From Cytobacillus dafuensis (GTDB taxonomy: Bacteria > Bacillota > Bacilli > Bacillales > Cytobacillaceae): a stretch of 64,000 nt of DNA. Shown piece by piece: positions 51,202 through 60,517 of the stretch. The translations under genes were made by a program, and so were the position numbers. The stretch spans positions 166,001 through 230,000 of the forward strand of contig NZ_CP042593.1 of the NCBI RefSeq assembly GCF_007995155.1, given 5' to 3'. Within the stretch, counting starts at the first letter, position 1. Each line of letters starts with the position of its first letter. The notes beneath the pieces were generated by a model, which worked only from the letters and a program-made list of their open reading frames with translations, searched no databases and was not told where the DNA came from.

Positions 51202-53211
51202 CTACCACTTTCCTATATTCACAAACGTATCATAAAAGGCAACGTTGTTTTCCCCCATATCTGTCCTTAAAATGTGAACCAATCGATTTACATTAACTTC
51301 GGATTGGGGATACCAGCCTTGGTAAACCAAAAGAACGTCTTTTGGTACTTTATTACTATATACAGCCATAATTTCAATAGTATCTTGAGCGTTAAAGATT
51401 TTTATGACTTCTCCATCAAGAATCCCCAGAGTTTTTGCAACTTCTGAATTAATTTCTATGTATGCTTCTTCTTCAAAATAATCAAGATAATGGAATTGAG
51501 AATTTAGCCTATAGGGATGGTGAGGTGTTATCAGCCAAAAAGGATATTCCGCCGACGGTGCTTCTCCTTTTTTGTATATTGGTATTGGTGGAAGACCGTT
51601 TTGTTCGGCTTCTGTTGAGTAAAATTGGTACTTGCCTGTTTCAGTGGCAAATTTTCGGTCCATCCAGGCCACTTTTGGCTTATACTTTGTTATTGGCTTT
51701 TCAGTCAAATCAGCAATTGACCGAATATTGTATAGCTCAAACACCTGTTCATTAAATTGTGCATTTAGATACTCTTCTTCTGAAGATAAAATAGGGAAAG
51801 AACAGATTCCATCCCGATATTGATTAAGTCGTATGGCTAATTCGTTCATTATATTCCATTCACTGATACTCTCGTAGTATGGAGAGATCGCCTTTTCATT
51901 TAATGCGATAGCCTTATGCCAGGAGTTTGTAACAATATCAAGCTCCTCAAACTGTGTCGTAGTAGGCAAAATTAGATTCGACATTTGTGCTGTAGGGGTT
52001 AAAAATTGATCAACTGTCACAACGAATGGAATATTTTTGATAAACTGCTTAGTAAATCTTGAATCTGGATCTTGTGTGATAGGATTTGCACAGGAAATCC
52101 ACATCATTTCAATAGGTGGCTGCAGGTTTGAGAATTGTAGTTGATTTAAAGATACTATTTGGTTTTTCGTATCTCCAGATTGTTGATTTTTAAATAACAA
52201 TGATTCTCCCTGTTTAAAAAAAATTCCACCGCCAGTCCTACCTATGTCTCCGCAAATCGCAGCTAAAGCCTCTATAGCTCGAACCGTTTGTCCGCCATTG
52301 GAATGTTTTTGTAAGCCACAACCAATTATGTGTGAAACAGATTTGGCATTTTTAAAATAGCTAAGCATTAAGTTGATGGCTTCGTTGGAAACACCACACT
52401 TTAGTAAATATTCCTCTGTATCTATACTTCTCATTGACTCTACAAACGCATCAAATCCAAAGGAGTGATTTTCCAGAAAATCATGGTCAATCAAATCCGC
52501 CTCTATTATTCCTTTCATTAGTACATTAGCAAATGCTCCATCTGTACCAGGAACGATCTGAATATATACATCAGCTATTTCAGCAGTTTGTGTATAGATT
52601 GGATCGATAACGATAATCTTGGTCCCCTTTACTTTTGCTTCCATTAAATTAGGAATGAGATGATTATTAGTGGCAGCAGGATTGGAGCCCCAAATCATAA
52701 TCATAGAAGCAAATCTAATCATAATAGGGTCTGACATTTGAACTGCTCCCATATCATATTGCATTGCTTTTGTCCCAGTAGTGGGGAACGGTGAACCATT
52801 CACTCTCGTTGATTTACCAATACTTGAAAAAAAATTATCTGTCACATAATGATGTACACCTGTATTTCCCGAACCTTTATATAATGCTAGAGGAAGAAAG
52901 TTTCCGAAATACTCATTTATTTTGATCATTTCACTCAATATAAGTTCAAAGGCTTTGTTCCAAGTAATTTGTTTAAGATTACCTGAACCTTTTACTTCTT
53001 GATAATAAGGAAATTTTAACCGATCACGATGATAGTTTTTTTCAATATAAGAAAATCCTTTTGAACACAAATACCCTTTTGAATATGGATTACGAGGATC
53101 ACCAGTTATGTGAACAAGATGGTTATTTTCGACATGAGAAATCATTGTACAAGAACTTGGGCAGTTGACAGGACAAACGTTTTTATACGTTTTAGAACCG
53201 AAACCATTCAT
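51202..53211 (-). CDS. Molybdopterin-dependent oxidoreductase
   Basis: The 669-residue protein belongs to the DMSO reductase superfamily. The N-terminal Fe4S4 cluster has the pattern C-x3-C-x3-C (VCPVNCPSSC) with a later Cys in GYLCSKG. The molybdopterin domains follow, for example GSNPAATNNHL, then VVTVDQFLTPTAQMSNLILP. Nothing in the sequence gives the substrate. No signal peptide is seen, so it is likely cytoplasmic. It is divergent from a four-cluster ferredoxin gene, with an FNR-type box between them. AGGAGGAG precedes the ATG. Confidence 0.88.
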   Translation of the reverse strand: MNGFGSKTYKNVCPVNCPSSCTMISHVENNHLVHITGDPRNPYSKGYLCSKGFSYIEKNYHRDRLKFPYYQEVKGSGNLKQITWNKAFELILSEMIKINEYFGNFLPLALYKGSGNTGVHHYVTDNFFSSIGKSTRVNGSPFPTTGTKAMQYDMGAVQMSDPIMIRFASMIMIWGSNPAATNNHLIPNLMEAKVKGTKIIVIDPIYTQTAEIADVYIQIVPGTDGAFANVLMKGIIEADLIDHDFLENHSFGFDAFVESMRSIDTEEYLLKCGVSNEAINLMLSYFKNAKSVSHIIGCGLQKHSNGGQTVRAIEALAAICGDIGRTGGGIFFKQGESLLFKNQQSGDTKNQIVSLNQLQFSNLQPPIEMMWISCANPITQDPDSRFTKQFIKNIPFVVTVDQFLTPTAQMSNLILPTTTQFEELDIVTNSWHKAIALNEKAISPYYESISEWNIMNELAIRLNQYRDGICSFPILSSEEEYLNAQFNEQVFELYNIRSIADLTEKPITKYKPKVAWMDRKFATETGKYQFYSTEAEQNGLPPIPIYKKGEAPSAEYPFWLITPHHPYRLNSQFHYLDYFEEEAYIEINSEVAKTLGILDGEVIKIFNAQDTIEIMAVYSNKVPKDVLLVYQGWYPQSEVNVNRLVHILRTDMGENNVAFYDTFVNIGKW

Positions 53212-53254
53212 GATGATTCTCCTCCTAAAAAGTCAGTGTTTAAGGTGTAAATTC

Positions 53255-53270
53255 TGTGAAAACATTCACA
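53255..53270. promoter_or_regulatory. FNR-type box between divergent molybdoenzyme genes
   Basis: TGTGA-AAACAT-TCACA is a perfect match to the FNR/CRP half-sites with six bases between. It can serve both divergent genes and suggests oxygen-controlled expression. Confidence 0.75.
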
Positions 53271-53375
53271 AGATTGTCGCTAAAAGTATAAGAAATATTA
53301 TATTTTCATTATAAACTATTGTTAAACAGATGGAAATATGAGGAATCTGCAATAAGACGAGAGAAGGAATGTTAG

Positions 53376-53927
53376 ATGATAAGTCAGGTTATATTCTCTG
53401 TAGATCTAAGTAGATGTATCAATTGCAAGACATGTGAGATGGCCTGTAATGAATATCATGGTTTGACAGATATGCACAGGAGAAATGTAGTTTCTTATAA
53501 AACGGAAGAGAAAGAATGGGTTCATTTGTCTATTTCTTGCAATCATTGTGCAAATCCTGTGTGTGTTTCAATTTGTCCAGAGAACAATTTTAAAAAACGA
53601 AGAGATGGCATTGTGGTTCATCACGCGGATAATTGCCGTGCTTGCATGCGTTGTATAAAGGCTTGTCCTTTTCATGCTCCTAAATTAAATCCAAGAAAAA
53701 AAAGGGCTGATAAATGTAACTTGTGCGTTGAAAGAATTGATAGAGGTCTAAAGCCTGTCTGTGTGGAAAACTGTATTACTAAGGCTCTTGGTATCATAGT
53801 TGTTAACCCTGATGATATAAACAACTATGCTTTTAATAACACTGATATTCCTATTAAGGATTATACAAAACCATCAATTTTTGTTACAAAAAAACAAACC
53901 GGGAAGACATTTCTAAGGGAATGCTGA
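53376..53927 (+). CDS. Four-cluster 4Fe-4S ferredoxin-like subunit
   Basis: The 183-residue protein has cysteine groups CINCKTCEMAC, CNHCANPVCVSIC, CRACMRCIKAC and CNLCVERIDRGLKPVC...C, the DmsB/NrfC-like layout for four [4Fe-4S] clusters. Such subunits wire a molybdoenzyme to a membrane quinol anchor. It is divergent from the oxidoreductase at 51202-53211 and probably its partner. No membrane subunit is in this set. AGAAGGA precedes the ATG. Confidence 0.9.
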   Translation: MISQVIFSVDLSRCINCKTCEMACNEYHGLTDMHRRNVVSYKTEEKEWVHLSISCNHCANPVCVSICPENNFKKRRDGIVVHHADNCRACMRCIKACPFHAPKLNPRKKRADKCNLCVERIDRGLKPVCVENCITKALGIIVVNPDDINNYAFNNTDIPIKDYTKPSIFVTKKQTGKTFLREC

Positions 53928-53947
53928 TATTTTGTATGGAATTTTTT

Positions 53948-54080
53948 AGCTAATAGGAAAATTTAAGTTTATTAACGTACTAAAGTAAAGTGTGTGTTCA
54001 ATTAAATATCTTCTAATAAGATCGCATAAGGAAAACTAAGGCACTCACCAAAAAGGACTTGGCGAACGCCAAGTTTTTCT
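53948..54080 (+). repeat. Isolated fifth copy of the 134-bp repeat
   Basis: It shares TTTATTAACGTACTAAAG, AAGATCGCATAAG and the hairpin CTTGGCGAACGCCAAG with TTTTTCT (54058-54073) with the array at 13720-14252. The TTCGCC word upstream of the hairpin has changed to CTCACC here. It lies directly after the ferredoxin gene and could act as its terminator. Confidence 0.85.
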
Positions 54081-54210
54081 AATAAGTAATTAAATCTCAA
54101 CACATACCTTAACTTTTACCCTTTCGAAATGTTCTCCGACCATCCGTTTTTATGTAGGACAATATTACAAATACATATGAAATTTTTTAAAAAAAGGATG
54201 AAATCTCACC

Positions 54211-55779
54211 ATGAAAAATTCGTTACAAGACATATTACTTACTCTTCCACTCAACCAGCTAAGTTTTGTTACCCATTTACCCAAGGAAAAGGTTTATTAT
54301 AAAACAATTATAGAAGATGTTCCTGATGGCTGGCTTCAGGAACCAACTTTACTTATGATTAAATGTCACGAATGTCTAAATGAGATTAGAACATATAAAA
54401 TATTCAATACATTAATGCAGGATTCAAATTTTGTTGGCCTAGTGATATGTTCTTATAACCCAGTTTTTATTCCAACCCAAATGCAATCCCTTTTTCAACA
54501 ATTCCAATTACCTATTATCATTCTATATGATCCTTCTTTATCTTCATTGTTTCAGAAAGTAGATGAAAAACTTTATAACCATAATCAATTAAGTCTGGAA
54601 TTAAGTGGATTTATCCAAAAAGGTTTTGTGAATATTGCATCGGAACTTGTAAAGGCATTAGATACACCTATGTTGTATTTGGATAGTCGTGATCAGTTAG
54701 TTTGGCAGAAGGGAAAGGAAGATAGTTTAAAGGAGGCTAATCGCTGGTTAAATGTTTTCTATAGAAATCTAAAAAATGACACTTCTTTGAATACCCCCTC
54801 CAATGATAGTGGTAAATCAAAAGAAGAAGCGCATTTTTTTAAACCCTACTTTATTAATATAGGGGGTTTATCCCAACAAACTTTAATTGTCTCCGGAGAT
54901 CTAGTGGATTGGCAAAAAGAAATGATTGATAAATTCATAGGCTTAACAGCTCTCTTATTGCAAATCGAAGAATTATTTCAGGCACAGCAAGAGCAAATTC
55001 AAGATATTTTTGTTTATGAACTTCTTTATAGTAAATTTGAATCGAGATCGTTTATGATCAAACAAGGAAAAATATGGGGTTGGAACTTAGAGAGGCCACA
55101 TTATTTATTAATAGTAAATATGAAACTTTTAGATGATTGTAAAGAGGTAAATTCGTTGGAAGTAATTTCGTCTTTCATAAAGGAGCATAATGAATCATTA
55201 ATCGTATTTCCATTTCAAGGTGAAATCGTTGTATTAGTCGAAGCTATGGAAGCCCAGTTAAAGGGAGAAATCAAAAGATATATTGTAGAAATTGGAAACC
55301 AAATAGAAGAGGCCCTATCAGCTAATTGGACTGGTTATGAATTTTATATTGGGATAGGGGAATTGTATGAAGATTCTACTTATTTAAATAAAAGTTATCA
55401 GGAAGCAAAAATGGCTATGAGATTTGGGAAAAATTGGTTTGAGAATAAGAAAGTTATTCATATTCAAGACCTAGGGATTCTTCAGCTTATTATCAATTTA
55501 GATAATGACTTCCTTTACGATTATATTGAAAGGTATTTAGGCGCATTAATTGACTCTAATCAGAAAAATGAAACTGACTATCTTTATACATTAAAGGTAT
55601 ATTTTCAAAATCACAGAAGAATTAATGAACTTTCTGAAATTTTATACATCCATCCTAACACAATACGGTACCGCTTAAAAAAGATTGAGGATACAACGGG
55701 ACTCCAACTAAATGATACAAATGATGCAATGAATCTAGAGATAGCTGTAAGATTATTTTATTTTCTTAAGGATGTGTAG
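54211..55779 (+). CDS. PucR-family transcriptional regulator
   Basis: The 522-residue protein has an N-terminal PucR-type sensor domain (about residues 5-125), a middle GGDEF-like PucR/CdaR domain (about 250-410) and a C-terminal helix-turn-helix (about 455-515, INELSEILYIHPNTIRYRLK). Family members control catabolic and purine-use operons. It lies between two molybdoenzyme gene sets and could regulate either; a link to molybdopterin use is inference. AAAGGATGA precedes the ATG. Confidence 0.85.
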   Translation: MKNSLQDILLTLPLNQLSFVTHLPKEKVYYKTIIEDVPDGWLQEPTLLMIKCHECLNEIRTYKIFNTLMQDSNFVGLVICSYNPVFIPTQMQSLFQQFQLPIIILYDPSLSSLFQKVDEKLYNHNQLSLELSGFIQKGFVNIASELVKALDTPMLYLDSRDQLVWQKGKEDSLKEANRWLNVFYRNLKNDTSLNTPSNDSGKSKEEAHFFKPYFINIGGLSQQTLIVSGDLVDWQKEMIDKFIGLTALLLQIEELFQAQQEQIQDIFVYELLYSKFESRSFMIKQGKIWGWNLERPHYLLIVNMKLLDDCKEVNSLEVISSFIKEHNESLIVFPFQGEIVVLVEAMEAQLKGEIKRYIVEIGNQIEEALSANWTGYEFYIGIGELYEDSTYLNKSYQEAKMAMRFGKNWFENKKVIHIQDLGILQLIINLDNDFLYDYIERYLGALIDSNQKNETDYLYTLKVYFQNHRRINELSEILYIHPNTIRYRLKKIEDTTGLQLNDTNDAMNLEIAVRLFYFLKDV

Positions 55780-56160
55780 AATGTTTTTAATCAGTTTGGC
55801 TGAATTATGTTTATATAAAACCCATCTTTATCCTATATTCAAAGAAAATACATATATTTGTGGAATTCAAGATTCAGTATCTCAATTATTTCATTAACTT
55901 AAGAAATTTGTTGCCTAAATGAAATCAAATATCAATTTTCATAAGTTAGTCACTTCTCTTCTATAAGTTTTGAAGAATAGTACAATTTGAGGACGATTAA
56001 AACTGTTTAGGTCTCCAATATGCGATTTGTACAACTAAATATAGAATGAATTATGAAAGGGGATTTTTGTTATAGTAATTCTCGGATTTATTGTGAAGTT
56101 ATTCACAAATCTGTAACAAGAGAATCTCTTTGACCAAAATAAAAGAAGGGAAGTATCAGC
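55780..56160. other. Leader region of the reductase operon
   Basis: AT-rich, 381 bp and free of genes. Apart from the FNR-type box at 56092-56107 I see no hairpin of note. Confidence 0.5.
56092..56107 (+). promoter_or_regulatory. FNR-type box upstream of the TtrA-like operon
   Basis: TGTGA-AGTTAT-TCACA fits the FNR consensus exactly. Its centre is 61 bases before the start codon, and a weak -10 (CAAAAT, 56135-56140) lies about 38 bases from the centre, as for class II activation. Confidence 0.78.
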
Positions 56161-59100
56161 ATGAAGCGTAGAGCTTTCTTGAAATTATCAGCGGTTACCG
56201 GGATAGTAGCAGTGGATCCACTTGGGATTTCTTCATCGTTCACTTTTGCAGGTGATCCACCAAAATTTGAGCCTAAGAAATCTAAAGTTAAAGAATTAGA
56301 AGCGATCATCGATACTAAAACAGGAAAAGTAGAAGTTAACCCAAACATTTTTATGAGGAATAGTAATTGTGTGGCCTGTTATGGTAACTGTGGAAACAGA
56401 ATTAAGGTAGATCGTAAAGGCAAGATTCTTAGCGTAACGGGAAATCCTTACAACCCGGAAAATGCCGAATATCCACTTGGTATGGACGAGCCATTAGAAA
56501 ATGCTTATCTAGCTTTCAGCCAATATAAGGGTATGGGCAATAAGAATCGTGCTACTGTCTGTCAACGGGGGAATGCAACAATAGATGCACATTACGATCC
56601 AGATCGGATACTCGTCCCCTTAAAACGTACAGATAAAAGAGGAAAAGGAAAGTGGAAACCGATTACGTGGGAAGAGGCAGTTACTGAAACTGTCGAGGGT
56701 GGACAACTTTTTTCTGATATAGGAGAAACTCAGAAAATTGAAGGATTCCGTCAAGTGTATGATACTAAAACTTTAATTGATCCAAAACAGCCGGAATTTG
56801 GTCCGAAATCCAATCAATTAGTCCTATTTGGCGGGCGCGGCGATGGACGGAATCAAATTTATAGCAGATTTTCCGACGCATTTAGTTCGGTCAACTACTA
56901 TGGTCATGGCTATTCATGAGGAGGTTCTAAAACTCCCGGTTCGGGGGTCAATAAAGGAGCAATTCTTAAGCCTGACATGAATCATGCTGAGTATATTCTG
57001 TATGTTGGAGCTTTTCCAGGTCATAGTGGAAAGCCAACGCAAACGATAGCACGACGGGCTGTAGGTGCTACTACTGATGGAGTACTGAAGTTTACTGTAG
57101 TAGACCCAGTGATGTGTGGGGGTGCTGTTGGACCTATAGGAGATAAAGCGAAGTGGGTTCCGATAAAGCCGACTACAGATGGTGCCTTTGTCATGGCACT
57201 CATTCAATGGATATTTGAAAATAAAAAGTATAATGAAGAATTTTTATCTGCACCATCATTAGACAAAGCCAGACTTCTTGGCTACAACAGTTGGACAAAT
57301 GGTTGTCAACTTGTCATAACAGATCCGGAGCATCCTAATTATAGAAAAATGCTTCGCCCTGCTGATTTAGGGATGCCTGCTTCAGATGAAGAGGAAATAT
57401 TCATCGTGATTGATAAGAAAACAGGTCAACCTGCGCTCCATACAGCGGTAGATGAAGCAGAGATTCTCTATAATGGAAAAATAAAAACAATTGATGGGCA
57501 AACAATAACAGTTCGCACAAGTTTAGACTTCCTTAAGGAAAGCGCTTATGCACATGATATGGAAACATATTCGAAGGAATGTGGCATTCCTGTACAAACA
57601 ATTGAGGAAATAGCGAAGAAATTTACTTCCCACGGAGTTAAAGTTGGAGCGGAGGGTGGTTTTGGCGGAACTTCTGCTTCAAACGGTGTTCAATTGGCAT
57701 TCGCAATGCAAATCCTTCCAGCTTTAATTGGCAGCTATAATAAAAAAGGCGGAATGATGGATAGACGGAAAATGTTTGCCAGTTTTGTAGATGGTCCGAG
57801 ATACAACATGAAAACGATTGAAGGAGCAACTAAGACATCAGGTGTCGTCATAAGTCGTACTGGTGTTCGATATGAGGACACTACAGAATATAAAAATATA
57901 GTTGCTCGCGGTGAAAACCCTTATCCGTCAAAATTTCCGTGGCATCCTGTAGGAAGCGCTTCAGATAACCAAGCCATTTTTTCGATTATTAATCAATATC
58001 CATATCAAGCAAAAATCGTCATGAACTGGATGTTTAACCCGTTATTATCGACACCTTCTGCTGCTAGAAAAGAAGTGATCGAGAAGCTGTGCGATGTAAA
58101 TATCGTTCCTTTGTTTATTTCGTCTGATGCTTTTATGGGCGAAATGACAGCGATAGCAGATTATGTTATTCCTGACACAACTCAGTTTGAGAACTGGGGA
58201 ATAGGTTTTTCAGAGGGTACTATTCCTGTGAAATTGAGTAAAGTCCGCTGGCCGGTAGTAGAGCCAATGACAACGAAAATCTCTGATAACAGATATGCTT
58301 GTATAGAAAACTATCTTATCGATGTATGTAAAAAGGTTGGTATTCCTGGATTTGGTGATAAAGCATTTTCAGACAAAGATGGTAATGTCTATGCAGTTAA
58401 TAATCCAGAGGATTTTTTCCTTCCTGTAATCGCAAACGTAGCTTTTGATGAAGAGCCTGTACCAGATATTAGTGATCATGAGATTGAGCTACAGGGCTTA
58501 AAATCTAAAATGGAAAAATGGAAATCAAGTCTTAAACAAGAAGAGCTTCGAAAAGTAGCCTATGTCATTTCCAGAGGTGGAAGATTTGAAAACCTTGAGA
58601 ATGGGTATGTCGGAGAGGATAAAAGCAATTTCAAATACCCGTTTGAGGGCTGCTTCAAGATTTATGCTGAAGAAGCGGGCTCAGCAAAAGACAGCTATAC
58701 AGGTGAATATTATTCTGGGGTACCTGGCTGGTATCCAGAAACCTTTGCTGATGGAACGCTTCTGACAGAAAAATATTCTGAAACAGAATGGCCGTTTAGA
58801 GGAGCTAATTATAAGCCAAAATTCAGAAGTGTAACTATGTTAGCAAACACAAGACTAAGGGATCTAAGTAAAACAAACTATTTAGAAATAAATACAGATG
58901 ATGCAAAAAAATTAGGACTAAAAACTGGAGACAAAGTGAAGCTAATTGCTGCAACCGGAGGAGAAGTTACAGGAGAGCTGCTTGTTCGTCAAGGTGTTTC
59001 AAAAGGTACTGTAGCTGTAGAATTTGGCTATGGACACTGGGAATATGGTGCAAAAAAACACAAATTAGGGGATAAAACGATTGGTGGAGTTAAGGATATT

Positions 59101-59229
59101 GGAGATGGAGTGAATTTAACTGAAATAAGTTTAATGGATCCTACTTTCGAATATCCATTTGCTTTAAGTGAAATGATGACAGGTAGCGTTAGCCGTAACG
59201 GCGGGCTCTACCGTATTGAGAAAGCGTAG
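56161..59229 (+). CDS. TtrA-like molybdopterin oxidoreductase with in-frame TGA, candidate selenoprotein
   Basis: Read through one TGA (56917-56919), the frame gives 1,022 residues. A twin-arginine-type signal opens it (MKRRAFLKLSAVTG). The Fe4S4 cluster pattern is C-x2-C-x3-C (NCVACYGNCGNR) with CQRG later. The TGA is codon 253, within NYYGHGYS-(TGA)-GGSKTPGS, where TtrA/PsrA/PhsA relatives carry the Cys or Sec that binds molybdenum. The frame is intact on both sides and a SECIS-like hairpin follows. If translated, it is a reductase of the tetrathionate/thiosulfate/arsenate type; the substrate is unknown. The alternative is a nonsense mutation, giving two useless fragments. Confidence 0.8.
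56920..56955 (+). promoter_or_regulatory. Candidate bacterial SECIS element
   Basis: Directly after the TGA, ACTCCC (56932-56937) pairs with GGGGGT (56943-56948), with a 5-base loop GGTTC at 56938-56942. The loop begins GGU, as in E. coli fdhF, and starts 18 bases after the TGA, in the range seen for bacterial SECIS loops. Confidence 0.55.
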
Positions 59230-59239
59230 GTGTGGCGCC

Positions 59240-59914
59240 ATGAATCTGACGACAAATGATCAAGAAACCCTTGCAAGACAAAATACGTATGGATTTCTTG
59301 CCAGCCTATTTTTACAGGAACCTGAAAAGGAAAATATCGAGGAAATTCAACAAAAACTAAACGATTTAATAAATAATATGGATCAAGTATTGATAACGTC
59401 CTCAGAAGAAGTGGATGATTTAATTCAGGAATATTATGACCTGTTCTTTGTCCCATCTTCAGGACAATATGTACCTCCTTTTGAATCAGCTTTGAGAAAC
59501 TATCAGCCAAAGAAAAAGAAGCCGTATGGGAAGCTTTTTAGCAATGATGCTATCCATGTACAATCTTGCTATGATGCTGTTGGCTTTAAACCTTGGAAAT
59601 TGAAAATCTTCAAACCATTAGAGGATGTAAAGTTCCCAGACCATATTGGTTTTGAACTGGCCTTCATGTCTGTATTATGCGCAAACGAGTTTGCTTCCAG
59701 AAATGAGGAAGATAAAGCTTTTCAATGGCAGATGCTTGAATACGAGTTTCTATCTGAGCATCTCAGCGAGTGGATTGGAAATTTCTCATTAGCTATTTCT
59801 AATAATTCAGCTGGCTTTTATCATAAGTGCGCAAGTGCAACACACAAAGTGGTTTTAGAAGATCTTAAGATTTTAGAGGAATTGGCAAATCAAAAGAGAG
59901 GAGAGTTATCATGA
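59240..59914 (+). CDS. TorD-family molybdoenzyme chaperone
   Basis: The predicted protein has 224 residues; the ATG at 59240 is chosen because AGGTG lies before it. It is all helical with the TorD/DmsD pattern, including EYYDLFFVPSSGQYVPPFES and DHIGFELAFMSVLC. It binds the signal peptide of the large subunit and helps cofactor insertion. It follows the TtrA-like gene and overlaps the ferredoxin gene by four bases (ATGA). Confidence 0.88.
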   Translation: MNLTTNDQETLARQNTYGFLASLFLQEPEKENIEEIQQKLNDLINNMDQVLITSSEEVDDLIQEYYDLFFVPSSGQYVPPFESALRNYQPKKKKPYGKLFSNDAIHVQSCYDAVGFKPWKLKIFKPLEDVKFPDHIGFELAFMSVLCANEFASRNEEDKAFQWQMLEYEFLSEHLSEWIGNFSLAISNNSAGFYHKCASATHKVVLEDLKILEELANQKRGELS

Positions 59915-60516
59915 GTACAAACCCAAGATATGCAATGGTCATAGATTTAAGAAAATGTGTAGGATGTCATGCTTGTTCAATTACATGTAAAATGGAAAAT
60001 GATGTGCCAGAAGGGCATTTTCGTTCTTGGGTAGTTGAGGCGGATGTTGGTGTATACCCGAATGTAACAAGAGCAAAATTGCCAAGACTATGTAATCAAT
60101 GTGATGAAGCACCTTGTGCAACAGTATGCCCTGTTGTGGCAACGAAAAAGAATGAAAACGGAATTGTTACTGTTGATAAGGATAAGTGTATTGGCTGTCG
60201 CTATTGTATCGCTGCCTGTCCGTATGACGCACGCTATTTGGATCCAGAGACAGGTATAGCAGATAAATGTGATTTCTGTTTTGATAGAGTAGAAAGTGGA
60301 TTAATGCCAGCCTGTGTTAGTACATGTATTGCTCATTCACGTATATTCGGGGATTTAAATGATCCAAATAGTGAAGTAAGCAAATTATTGAGTGAGAATT
60401 CGATTCAAACCTTAAATCCGGAATATGGAACGAAGTCAAAAGTATATTATATTGGCCTTGATAAAGTCTTTGCAACTCCAGATTTTCAAATCTTAAGAGA
60501 CAAGGAGGCCAATTAA
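59911..60516 (+). CDS. TtrB-like four-cluster 4Fe-4S electron-transfer subunit
   Basis: The 201-residue protein has CVGCHACSITC, CNQCDEAPCATVC, CIGCRYCIAAC and CDFCFDRVESGLMPAC...C groups, giving four [4Fe-4S] clusters. No signal peptide is present, so it would be carried across the membrane with the large subunit by the Tat system. GGAGAG precedes the ATG. It lies between the chaperone and the membrane anchor, as is usual. Confidence 0.95.
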   Translation: MSTNPRYAMVIDLRKCVGCHACSITCKMENDVPEGHFRSWVVEADVGVYPNVTRAKLPRLCNQCDEAPCATVCPVVATKKNENGIVTVDKDKCIGCRYCIAACPYDARYLDPETGIADKCDFCFDRVESGLMPACVSTCIAHSRIFGDLNDPNSEVSKLLSENSIQTLNPEYGTKSKVYYIGLDKVFATPDFQILRDKEAN

Positions 60517-60517
60517 A

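Noticed and set aside
56917..56976. Treating the TtrA-like gene as two separate genes, with a restart at 56977
   Set aside because: The second frame has no ribosome site at its ATG, the frame is unbroken across the TGA, and 19 codons of family-like sequence lie between.
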